From: JAWXBR01 sp046595995
GTDB lineage: Bacteria; Bacteroidota; Ignavibacteria; Kapaibacteriales; Kapaibacteriaceae
Length of the DNA stretch: 55,819 nucleotides
Reading direction: 5' to 3'
NCBI GenBank assembly: GCA_046595995.1
Contig: JBKJNB010000113.1
Location: 1 to 55,819 of the forward strand
The position numbers and the translations under genes were made by a program. The notes under the pieces are model-generated. The model was not told the DNA's origin. It ran no database searches and saw only the letters and a list, made by a program, of their open reading frames with translations. Shown here in pieces: positions 24,616 to 32,674 of the stretch. Position 1 is the stretch's first letter; each line of letters starts with the position of its first letter.

Positions 24616-24738
24616 AGGTGGTCACCTTGCCGCGGAATCCGGTGGTCACTTTGCCGCGGAATCGACTGGCCAGTTTGCCGCGGAATTCAGTGGTCACTTT
24701 GTCGCGGAATCAGGTGGTCAGGTTAGGCGGAATCTCCA
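24616..24738. repeat. Five 24-bp terminal repeats at the right end of the IS21 element
   Basis: Exact 24-base period: units begin at 24616, 24640, 24664, 24688 and 24712, core GGTGGTCACTTTGCCGCGGA. The last unit is the most diverged and contains the terminal inverted repeat. The left end has only two recognisable units (22059-22108). IS21 ends usually carry repeated transposase-binding sites, and five on one side is many. Confidence 0.9.
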
Positions 24739-25415
24739 GCCATGGCAACCACGCTCGTAAGCGGTTTACGTGCGACGCGTGTTAACACCTCGCGCGCTTC
24801 TGCCAGAATTGGTTGTTGTTTTGTTCTGTCGGCGCTGCGATGGATTGGAATCGACAAATGCACCCATAGTTCGAGTATCGTACTTACGAGCATTGCCTCG
24901 GCGGTGGCGGCGCGTGCGAGGGTGATGTCGCGGCGGGCCGACGGACCTCGTCCGTTTACCGCATGATTATATGCCAACGCCAGATACACAGGCGGCGCAT
25001 ACCAACACAATTCCGGATACACCATCTTCGACAACGCTTCGATGAGCTCTGCATGAGCGGATTTAGGCGCATTCGAGCGAATGAGTGACTCACCGGTCGC
25101 AAGGTGACGCACACACGAAATCGAATCGTTCTTTCGTTGATCTATGCCACGCGAGATGGGGCAGGTGAGCAGAATAGCAGACAGCCTGCGTGCCAGAGCA
25201 GCGACGCGTTTCCGATACCTTCCATCGACCGTCGCCCCCTTTCCGAAGATCGAACGGGCAAGCTCGAGATCGTTCCCCGCACGCCCAGAACGCACTATCT
25301 CGATTACCTGCCGATCGTTACGCGTCAGCACAGACACCGCTGGCTCACTGTTCTTCCACCGCATCCCTGCGAGCTTTTCGAGGCTTCCTATGTACTCCGC
25401 TATGTGATCTAGCAC
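24739..25415 (-). pseudogene. 5' part of a TPR-like gene split by IS21 (system C)
   Basis: Encodes the first ~223 residues of the split TPR-like protein, then stops shortly after entering the element. Homology with the intact relative at 9335 is visible in ARSIFG…DGRYRKRVAALARRL (against ARSLYG…DQRYRTLKSRVFERL) and in the following CVRHLATGESLIRSNAPKSA. The start appears to be GTG 25415. Bases 24739-24745 are the target duplication. A short-peptide gene starts 133 bases away in the opposite direction, as in system A. Confidence 0.8.
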
Positions 25416-25547
25416 ACCGTAACCTTATACATAATGTCATTTAAAGGGCAGCTCAAAATAAGCAAGTCTGGATAGTCAAAAGCACCATTCATGCTCGAAC
25501 TTTACGTGTGAGGTCAGATACACGAACAACAACACACGGAGACAACG

Positions 25548-25754
25548 ATGGAAATGCTCTTGGCAATACTTCTATGGATTGGCTGCATATCGGCGCCAAA
25601 CTCCTACATGCAGGCACAGATAACCGACTATTCAACCCAGCACGAGCAAGTCATCAACAGTGTAATGATGGACGCTCCGCAACAAGCCTACATCTGGGAC
25701 CAGTACGGTCAGCTCGTCCCCAATGTCGACATCATCGACCCCTATAACCCCTAA
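25548..25754 (+). CDS. Small peptide with hydrophobic N-terminus (peptide C)
   Basis: A 68-residue relative of peptides A1 and A2. It has a hydrophobic start MEMLLAILLWIGCIS, then PNSY, a polar middle (QHEQVINSVMMD) and an acidic/aromatic tail (VDIIDPYNP). Its leader ends GGAGACAACGATGG, like the GAGA…ACGACAATGG of A1 and A2. It is divergent from the IS-split TPR-like gene. No 118-residue gene follows, so the peptide-TPR pairing, not the trio, is the conserved arrangement. Function unknown. Confidence 0.55.
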   Translation: MEMLLAILLWIGCISAPNSYMQAQITDYSTQHEQVINSVMMDAPQQAYIWDQYGQLVPNVDIIDPYNP

Positions 25755-25821
25755 CGATGCTTTCAATCAGTGTGCAATTCCAATGGACAACTGCCCAGTT
25801 GTAAAACCCTTCGCGCGTACC

Positions 25822-25854
25822 CCGGGACCCGTCATGCTTTCACACGGGTTCCGG
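25822..25854. other. Stable hairpin of unknown role
   Basis: An 11-bp stem with one G-T pair (25822-25832 with 25844-25854) and an 11-base loop, located 68 bases after the peptide C gene. There is no T run, so it is not a standard terminator. It could be an attenuator, a Rho-associated 3' end or the leader of the next gene. The remaining 25755-25981 shows nothing else. Confidence 0.45.
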
Positions 25855-25981
25855 AGCGAGGGAGACAGAGGGTGCAAGACTAAAACGAAGTTATCGTCGG
25901 TAAACGGTTGTACCGCGACACGTCAGGGGACGCTTGTTGTGCAGCCACTACGTATTTTTCATTTCCTCATAAGGTTTTACC

Positions 25982-26653
25982 ATGGTACACGCTATGACCC
26001 ACTCGCTTCTCGGGTCAACAACAACCATCAGCCGATGTATAGGTCGGTGGAGTAGTCCGCTTGTCGCGATTGTTATCGCGATTCTTCTTCAGTCCGCAAA
26101 TCCCGTATCTGTTCGAGCGCAGGATTGGTGTGCCTGCCCTAATCCGGTAGCGTTGAAGACACTCAACATTTGCATTGATAACGTTACGTATAACGTAACG
26201 GTGCATGGGTGTAATATTATCCGAACAGCGGCTCCGCTGCTGGCCGGCATCTGCAATAATTTGGACCAGAATCAATACACAATCATCACAAAAGTCTGCT
26301 TTAACGGACCGAAGCCATTAGTGATCGATGCAAGGAAGACATTCTCGGCAATCCTGTGCGCCATGAGTCCGGCAACTCCGGACAGCGCCTGGGGAGGCTT
26401 TCTGCCTCCTGTCGTTGGTTCTATCTGGTGCTGGGCGGTGATGACGCCGAAGTGTGTCGAGATTAACCAAGCGACAGGGTGTATTCAAAGCTGCGGAACA
26501 ACGTGCTGCGTTTTTCAAATGCAATGGACTCGAACCGCGACCGGGGCTGACTACTTGTTCAGGTGTACGCGCGTGTTTGACGGCATCTGCAACCAGGCAC
26601 CTTGCGAGGGAATCGATTGTCCTGACAGGCTTAGTTGCTGTACGGCCAACTGA
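25982..26653 (+). CDS. Cysteine-rich secreted protein
   Basis: About 223 residues with a long N-terminus, a hydrophobic signal segment (~27-42) and probable cleavage after VRAQ near residue 47. The mature ~175 residues hold about twenty cysteines, many in pairs or short spacings (WCAC, GIC, TTCC, SCC), implying an extensively disulfide-bonded extracellular protein. There is no sorting domain. A TAAGG ribosome binding site precedes ATG 25982. A strong terminator follows. I do not recognise the family. Confidence 0.7.
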   Translation: MVHAMTHSLLGSTTTISRCIGRWSSPLVAIVIAILLQSANPVSVRAQDWCACPNPVALKTLNICIDNVTYNVTVHGCNIIRTAAPLLAGICNNLDQNQYTIITKVCFNGPKPLVIDARKTFSAILCAMSPATPDSAWGGFLPPVVGSIWCWAVMTPKCVEINQATGCIQSCGTTCCVFQMQWTRTATGADYLFRCTRVFDGICNQAPCEGIDCPDRLSCCTAN

Positions 26654-26668
26654 TTCATTATTCTTGTT

Positions 26669-26702
26669 CGGGGCGGTACTTTAGGTGCCGCCCCGACTTT
26701 TG
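26669..26702 (+). terminator. Intrinsic terminator of the cysteine-rich protein gene
   Basis: CGGGGCGG…CCGCCCCG forms an 11-bp stem with one G-T pair and a five-base loop, followed by a short T-rich stretch (ACTTTTG). It lies 16 bases after the stop at 26653 and before the next gene on the same strand. Confidence 0.8.
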
Positions 26703-26754
26703 TTGCCCGCCTATGTTACGCTAACCGGATTCTGCCATACAACCACGTGCTGCC

Positions 26755-29304
26755 ATGAAACTACTTGCTGCCTTGAAACTACTTGCCCCACGAGTGGCGG
26801 TTCCCGTGACTCTCTCAATTCTTTGTTTGATACTTCAGCCTCATGTTCGGGCCCAGGAGGCCCAACGGGTGTATGTCGAACGTAAAACGACGCACGTACA
26901 GTTGATTTCGCACGGCATAACCGGCGACCGATACATGTTAGTGCCTAGGCAAGGGGCATACCCGATCAACGAGAACTGGATGGCCGGTAGCGTGATCGAG
27001 GAGACCGGCCGCGGCGCCGCTTTCTACGAGGTTTTCAGTTCTGCGCCCTGTGAAAACGGAGACATTGCTTTCCTTCAGTTTGCACCGTCCGGTGGGAGGA
27101 TATTTGGAATCGACGGGGCACGTAGGATACGTCCCATTCCTACACTTCCGACGTTTGACCCCACATTCAAAGACATAACGCCGAGGAAAGACTTCGTGTC
27201 AACTGACGGGACATTTGACATCCGTGAGAATGTGTCTGGTACCGCCTGGATATCTGTCAACTGTGGAGCGAACTGGTATAGTGTGACTGGTGGTAGTCAG
27301 TATGAAGGGGATCGGGTAAAGCTGCACGACACTCAACCATTACAATTCGCATTACTTGGCACAAAACAGGGTTCGACGTTCTGGTACGTGGCCAGAGGAT
27401 ATGTCGATACTACAGGATTCGTCGTAACACCGATACCGCTGAACCACATTCTGGAAGCAGTCCCCAGCCATCTGGCTTTCGCCGGTGACAGTCTCGTTGT
27501 CTGGATACGTGATTCCTCGCGTGCCGGTGAAGTCGATAGTATATGTTACGGGACTATGGGTGACTCAGCTTATGCTCGATGCACTGCAGGAATGGCAATC
27601 GCTGGTAGCGATACCATTGCTTCTCTTCGTACAATGCAGATCTTTGGAAATAAGGGTGGTACGCTCGTTGCCCTTGCGGCCGATGGAAAACAGTATCAAT
27701 ATTCAAAAGGAATCTGGAAGTATTCTCGTACTCTGCCGCGGCCTAATAACCGCTCTGTGACGGATGTGATACCTGCCATTCGGGCCGGAGGGGTCGTGTC
27801 CTATTTAGCGAAGAGTTCAGGCCAGGATTCAATAGTGATCGTCACACTCGATCTGGCCGATACGGTTACCAGCAGAGTCTATCGACTCCAGGTGAGCCGT
27901 CACCCTTTTTTACCTGAGCTGATGACCACGTTCAACGCGAGTTTCGGCGTAATCAGTTATACTATTTACCGTTCGTCTTTTGTTGTCGATACGAATCGGT
28001 ATGTGATTCCCGTGAATTCCATGGTGCCCGAGGTGGAGGCACTGATGGTGCTGCCGATTCTGTGCGGTTTTGCACAGGACACCGGCGGCGTGCTGGTGGT
28101 CTCGTGGGACGACTATCTTGTAGAACCTCAACCAACATCCGTAGGTCATGTAAAAAGCCTCTTCAGTCGGGGTGAGCAAGGTGCTTTTACAGATCCCAGT
28201 TCGTACCAGAACTCCACGACAGGCCTGCGCACACCATTTGTCGGCAGCGATGAAGTAATCTTTCCAGGTACACAAACAACGCGCTTTGACAGAAGTGGGC
28301 ATCTGTTAGGTGTGCTCGATAAAAAACCGTCTACAGCGATTATGCGCTTGCAGGATGGACGCCTTGCCATTGCTAGTGGAACTACACTGCGCTATTGGCG
28401 CGATGGTTCGGTTCGCGACAGCACGGAACTGCGCGGATTACTATGCGACTCCGATACCCTACGCTCGGGCTATATCAGTTCACTGCGCACCATCGGTGAC
28501 TCAGGTGTTGTAGCGCTTGTGAATGGGCTACGCATGGAAGATGCCCAATCGCTAGAGGTGCACGCATTTGCTTGCGGCGGAATTGTCGTTAGTACAAATG
28601 CTGGGAAGACGTGGACACGCTCGTCGACGGCGTTCAACGAGCCGTACTTCCTCGGCATGGTCACGACACGTGATGGGGAAATTGCGGCGTCGTACACGAC
28701 GCTGGTGCGGGACACGACGGAACCCGTACCGGACTTTGGCCCACTAGACGAAGCACTAACCCACCGCATGGAAGACCGCGTGGTCGTGCGTTCGACAGAC
28801 AATGGTCGCACATGGGCAGAAGTGTATCGTACACCAATTAATCGCGGCTTCAGAATTCTTGGCGGTGATGGTATTCGATTGCGTGACGGACGCCTACTCC
28901 TCATTACCGTCGACGACATTCTTGAGAGTACCGATGATGGACTCACCTGGGACTTTCATGTCAACGGCATTCAGGAAACGGTCAATCCAGTATCAATGTT
29001 TACCAATGACGCAGGCTCCGTTATCTACTACTGCACGGACAAAGGACTTTACAGCAGTGATGTATTGACATCGGTGAGCGACGTTGCAAATACAGCAGTA
29101 AAGATTCCACGCGAAGCACGGTCTTGGTCGGCGTTTCAGACGCAATGGAGTCGCTCGGCTCGTGAATGCCTCTCGCTTACAGGCCTGTGCGGAGATTCGT
29201 TTGGAGTTAATGCAACCACAGCCCCTTCACCTGGCCTCTACTTGGCTACCATGCGTTGGCACAACGTCGTATCGACGATTCCGATACTCGTTCTCGGAGA
29301 ATAG
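26755..29304 (+). CDS. Secreted sialidase/BNR-like beta-propeller protein
   Basis: An 849-residue exported protein: the signal segment lies at ~15-33 with cleavage after HVRAQ. The body is beta-rich. Its second half carries Asp-box-type turns (STNAGKTWTRSS, STDNGRTWAEVY, STDDGLTWDFH), typical of sialidase/BNR and YCF48 propellers. The end (SPGLYLATMRWHNVVS) looks like the last strands of a sorting domain. Conserved sialidase catalytic arginines were not identified, so an enzyme role is not claimed. It is related to the pseudogene at 11452 and the remnant at 14244. Confidence 0.8.
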   Translation: MKLLAALKLLAPRVAVPVTLSILCLILQPHVRAQEAQRVYVERKTTHVQLISHGITGDRYMLVPRQGAYPINENWMAGSVIEETGRGAAFYEVFSSAPCENGDIAFLQFAPSGGRIFGIDGARRIRPIPTLPTFDPTFKDITPRKDFVSTDGTFDIRENVSGTAWISVNCGANWYSVTGGSQYEGDRVKLHDTQPLQFALLGTKQGSTFWYVARGYVDTTGFVVTPIPLNHILEAVPSHLAFAGDSLVVWIRDSSRAGEVDSICYGTMGDSAYARCTAGMAIAGSDTIASLRTMQIFGNKGGTLVALAADGKQYQYSKGIWKYSRTLPRPNNRSVTDVIPAIRAGGVVSYLAKSSGQDSIVIVTLDLADTVTSRVYRLQVSRHPFLPELMTTFNASFGVISYTIYRSSFVVDTNRYVIPVNSMVPEVEALMVLPILCGFAQDTGGVLVVSWDDYLVEPQPTSVGHVKSLFSRGEQGAFTDPSSYQNSTTGLRTPFVGSDEVIFPGTQTTRFDRSGHLLGVLDKKPSTAIMRLQDGRLAIASGTTLRYWRDGSVRDSTELRGLLCDSDTLRSGYISSLRTIGDSGVVALVNGLRMEDAQSLEVHAFACGGIVVSTNAGKTWTRSSTAFNEPYFLGMVTTRDGEIAASYTTLVRDTTEPVPDFGPLDEALTHRMEDRVVVRSTDNGRTWAEVYRTPINRGFRILGGDGIRLRDGRLLLITVDDILESTDDGLTWDFHVNGIQETVNPVSMFTNDAGSVIYYCTDKGLYSSDVLTSVSDVANTAVKIPREARSWSAFQTQWSRSARECLSLTGLCGDSFGVNATTAPSPGLYLATMRWHNVVSTIPILVLGE

Positions 29305-29306
29305 CA

Positions 29307-29480
29307 GTGCACGGCAGGCCTTATAGCAGAACGGTGCTCATCCTTTTGGTAGTTCTCGCTACGGCATTCGTCCCGGCTCAACCTGTACCTGAGTCTACCT
29401 GGATTATTGACGCATACAGCCACACAAGGCTTTCGATAACAATTCCAGAACATGCACGATTAAACTGCTCAAAATTGTGA
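29307..29480 (+). CDS. Small exported peptide or truncated secreted protein
   Basis: A GTG at 29307, two bases after the stop of the preceding gene, starts a 57-residue frame with a convincing signal peptide (RTVLILLVVLATAFVPAQ). It then gives about 30 residues, STWIIDAYSHTRLSITIPEH…, before a stop. It may be the stump of a larger secreted protein. There is no ribosome binding site of note; translation could be coupled to the upstream gene. Confidence 0.4.
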   Translation: MHGRPYSRTVLILLVVLATAFVPAQPVPESTWIIDAYSHTRLSITIPEHARLNCSKL

Positions 29481-29560
29481 GGTGATCTTCCTCCGCTTTC
29501 ATTGACAGGTAGGTTGATTTCGTTGTTGTGATAATAGCTGTTGGTCATATTGTACCGGTG

Positions 29561-30418
29561 TCATGTGCGGTGCGATTTTTCAACGCGCATGGACTGATCC
29601 TTGCCAATATGGACAGCGTAGTCTAAGCATGCGACCTTGAGACCACGGCTTTGTAGTTGTCGAGACCAATACCAATCCTCGACAGCGAGAACATCTATGC
29701 CCTCGCGAATTGGTGGTAGTCCGAGCTCCTCGAGCGTTTCACGTGGCATCATAACAAATGCACCATTAAACGTTTCCTTGATGCGCACACGAACGCCACC
29801 CATGGTGAGTTCTTGCAAGGTCGGGTGATTCGCATTCTGCTCATCATCGGTAAGCAAGCTTACCAGGCTCACATGCACGTCCGTGCGTGATAGCAGCGCG
29901 AGCGAATGCCCGATGAACGGACGTGATACTTCGACATCGTCATCAAGGATGATGACATGACTGAGTGGTTCCATCGACAGCAGCGCCATTGCCTGATGGA
30001 TATTAAACGCCTTCTGCCAGTGCGGCACGCCTTCATGCTTGTTTAGAACCACCTTGTCTACCAGCCCATCCGTGCATGCCTGTGCAAGAAATGTCGGCGT
30101 GTCGTCTTCGCTGCCATTGTCAATCACGAGGATTTTCACATCTGGTTCATGCTTGCGCAACGAACGTAGCGTCCGTTCGAGCAGAGCCTGACGTGTGTAC
30201 GTGGCAATAATGGCCCACATAGCCACGCCGCCCGTTGGTATTGGCCTGTACAGCAGTTTGTGCGCTAGTCGTTGTTCGATGCGTGCGAACAGTCGTAGGC
30301 TTACTGAGCCGTGGAGATCCGCGACTTTCTGCACGACCTTCTTCGTGCGCACGTAGTAGACCCAGAAGATTGCGAGGTTGATTGCAAGCACACCAACGAA
30401 TATCACCGTGAACTCCAT
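29561..30418 (-). CDS. Membrane-anchored family 2 glycosyltransferase
   Basis: About 285 residues. It has an N-terminal membrane anchor (~4-22), then a GT-A nucleotide-sugar binding fold (AIIATYTRQALLERTLRSL, ILVIDNGSEDDT) and the metal-binding DDD of IILDDDVEV. An aspartate/tryptophan-rich acceptor region follows (VLAVEDWYWSRQL). It transfers a sugar from a nucleotide-sugar donor at the cytoplasmic face; donor and acceptor are unknown. ATG 30418 has AAGGGG six bases upstream, better than the ATG at 30439. Its 3' end converges on the 29307 frame. Confidence 0.85.
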   Translation of the reverse strand: MEFTVIFVGVLAINLAIFWVYYVRTKKVVQKVADLHGSVSLRLFARIEQRLAHKLLYRPIPTGGVAMWAIIATYTRQALLERTLRSLRKHEPDVKILVIDNGSEDDTPTFLAQACTDGLVDKVVLNKHEGVPHWQKAFNIHQAMALLSMEPLSHVIILDDDVEVSRPFIGHSLALLSRTDVHVSLVSLLTDDEQNANHPTLQELTMGGVRVRIKETFNGAFVMMPRETLEELGLPPIREGIDVLAVEDWYWSRQLQSRGLKVACLDYAVHIGKDQSMRVEKSHRT

Positions 30419-30512
30419 CACGCCCCTTTCATGCAACAAATCAGATTGTTACGACAACATTACCGTATTGTGTGCGAATGACTTCGGCTCGCATTGATCT
30501 ATGATTCCAACG

Positions 30513-32639
30513 TTATCGCACAACAACAAGACGTTTTGTTTCGACAACACCACCGGTTTGCATGGTATACGAGTAGATTCCACTCGGAAGCCCCTTTGTA
30601 TCAAATGTTACGGTGTAGCCGCCTGCGTGCATAGACTGATTCACCAGGATTCCGACTTGGTTGTTTGCGGCGTCGAACATTTCGAGCACCACAGACCCTT
30701 GGCTTAAGACCCTGAAGCGAATTGTTGTCATGTCGGATGAGGGGTTCGGGTAGCTCTGTTCGAGGGCGCTGCTGAACGGCGTGGCTGACGAGTGATCGTC
30801 TTCTTCGACGGAAACGCTTATGCCGCCTGTGTTTGTGCGAAGAATGGTTCCTTGTGAACCAACAATGGTACCACGGTTAGAATCGGTAAAAAAGACACCA
30901 AGTAAGTAGTTGGTGGTGCCACTTTCCTGAGTCGACCAAGTTTCGCCTGCATTCTGTGTGGCCAGGATTACGCCGTCGTTTCCGACGGCGACGCCATGGG
31001 TTGGACTTGTGAAAAAGACCGCTCGCAGTGTCGAGATTACGTTAGACGCTATTCGAGACCAGGTCGTGCCACCGTTCGTGGTACGCAAGATCGTGACCGG
31101 CGCAGCACTGAAGCCTCCGCCTCCGCCGACAGCCGTGCCGTTATTCGCATCGGTGAATGCAATCCCACTGAGATTATCTGTGGTGCCGCTCACTTGCGAC
31201 GTCCACGTTGCGCCACCATCAACAGAACGTACTATCGTGCCACCCGTACCTACTGCGGTACCAGTCGATGCGTCGATGAAGAACACACTATTAAGATGGC
31301 TGGTTGCGCTAGGTAGGGTAGCCCAGGATGTGCCTGCATTGGTTGTGCGTAGCATGGCGCCCTCACCACCAACGGCAACACCGACATTCGCATCGGCAAA
31401 GGCAAGACCGTAGAGGGCTTGTGTGCTGCCACTCGTTTGTGGCGCCCACGTTATCCCCGCATTACTGGTGTGCATGATAGTGCCGTTGTCGCCCACAGCG
31501 AATGCTGTGTTGTCATCTGTAAAGCAAATTTCTCGAAGCGTAGCAGTGGTGTTGCTCGTTTGCGACGTCCATGTAATACCCGCATCTGTCGTACGGAGGA
31601 TCGTGCCTTCTCCGCCAACGGCTGTACCTGTGCCGGGATCCGTGAACCAGACTCCAAAGAGTGATGCATTCGAACCCTTGGACTGTTTCATCCACGTTGC
31701 GCCGCCATCAATCGACCGCTGTAGCACACCGCCACCTCCGCACACCATCCACGTGTTCGCGTCGCTGCATGCTACACCGCGCATCAAGCTGAGTCGAGTC
31801 GGGTTCACCACCCACAGTGCACCGCCGTTCGTTGTTTGCAAAACGTTGCCGTTGTCGTCAACGGTAAGTCCATTGTTAACATCGGCAAATGCTACAGCTC
31901 TAAGGTGTTCGGTCGACCCACTCGTTTGCGATACCCATGTTGCGCCGCCGTCGTTCGTGCGAAGAATCTTGCCGTTTGTACCGACGATCGTTGCGGAGTT
32001 CGCATCAATCCGGGCAATACCAAACAATAACTCGTTTGTGCCGCTCGGTTGAGAGGTCCACATACCACCATTGTTGACGGTATAAACTATTATACCATCG
32101 TGTCCGACCGCCGTTGCGGCGTTTGCACCATTCATACCCACGGCGTACAATGTCTTGTTCGTTCCGCTTGTCTGACTCGTCCATGTGTAGCCAGCATCCG
32201 TCGTACGGATAATCGTACCGCCTGCGCCAACTGCTGTACCAACAAGGTCATCGGCGAACGACACTGCGTACAGCACCTTTGTCGTTGTTCCACCCTGCTG
32301 CATCCACGATACACCACCATCCGTTGTGCGCAACACCGTGCCCATCGCTCCAACGGCAACGCCAACATTGCTACTCGCGAAGGCGAGGCCGTACAGACTT
32401 TCCGTCGTGATCCGCTCCATGAGAAGCCATGACTCACCACCATCGGTCGTACGCAGCACGGTACCCCAATCTCCAACTGCTACCGCTGTGTTAGCATCGA
32501 TAAGATCGATAGCATTAAGCTCATTTCCTTGCGGCAACGGGTTCTGCCAGACCCATCCGGGTTGTGCAAGTGCATCGAACGTGCTAAGAACTATCAACAC
32601 GCCGTAAACAAGGAATATCTTTAGCATGGGACGCTCCAT
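30513..32639 (-). CDS. YCF48-repeat T9SS cargo, array member 6 (last transcribed)
   Basis: A 708-residue exported protein: signal peptide ~1-26 (…TFDALAQ), fourteen repeats of ~41 residues, then a type-2 sorting domain (SYPNPSSDMTTIRFRVLSQG … GLPSGIYSYTMQTGG). A repeat reads like LYGVSFTDANTGTAVGDGGT followed by ILRTTDGGATWTPQTSGTT. The seventh repeat has cysteine substitutions (CSDANTWMVCGG), and the twelfth has a seven-residue insert. Fourteen YCF48 blades fit two seven-bladed propellers. In plants and cyanobacteria YCF48 helps assemble photosystem II; in secreted T9SS cargo the role is unknown, probably binding. Confidence 0.85.
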   Translation of the reverse strand: MERPMLKIFLVYGVLIVLSTFDALAQPGWVWQNPLPQGNELNAIDLIDANTAVAVGDWGTVLRTTDGGESWLLMERITTESLYGLAFASSNVGVAVGAMGTVLRTTDGGVSWMQQGGTTTKVLYAVSFADDLVGTAVGAGGTIIRTTDAGYTWTSQTSGTNKTLYAVGMNGANAATAVGHDGIIVYTVNNGGMWTSQPSGTNELLFGIARIDANSATIVGTNGKILRTNDGGATWVSQTSGSTEHLRAVAFADVNNGLTVDDNGNVLQTTNGGALWVVNPTRLSLMRGVACSDANTWMVCGGGGVLQRSIDGGATWMKQSKGSNASLFGVWFTDPGTGTAVGGEGTILRTTDAGITWTSQTSNTTATLREICFTDDNTAFAVGDNGTIMHTSNAGITWAPQTSGSTQALYGLAFADANVGVAVGGEGAMLRTTNAGTSWATLPSATSHLNSVFFIDASTGTAVGTGGTIVRSVDGGATWTSQVSGTTDNLSGIAFTDANNGTAVGGGGGFSAAPVTILRTTNGGTTWSRIASNVISTLRAVFFTSPTHGVAVGNDGVILATQNAGETWSTQESGTTNYLLGVFFTDSNRGTIVGSQGTILRTNTGGISVSVEEDDHSSATPFSSALEQSYPNPSSDMTTIRFRVLSQGSVVLEMFDAANNQVGILVNQSMHAGGYTVTFDTKGLPSGIYSYTMQTGGVVETKRLVVVR

Positions 32640-32674
32640 TCGTGGTAGGTGGTGGTAAGGGGCTCGAAAAGGAT

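Larger units (their letters stand above)
22059..24738. mobile_element. Complete IS21-family insertion sequence, 2680 bp
   Basis: Carries the istA/istB pair. Both ends begin TGGA-A/G-ATTCCGC and align over 26 bases with about 21 matches (22059-22084 against the complement of 24713-24738). A 7-bp direct repeat, GCCATGG, flanks the element (22052-22058 and 24739-24745), within the 4-8 bp usual for IS21. The genes and ends look intact, so it may be active. Excision restores the TPR-like frame exactly. Confidence 0.92.

Noticed and set aside
25723..26055. Possible 110-residue gene overlapping the end of the peptide C gene
   Set aside because: It crosses the stable hairpin at 25822-25854, has no ribosome binding site and ends inside the cysteine-rich protein gene; composition is not protein-like.
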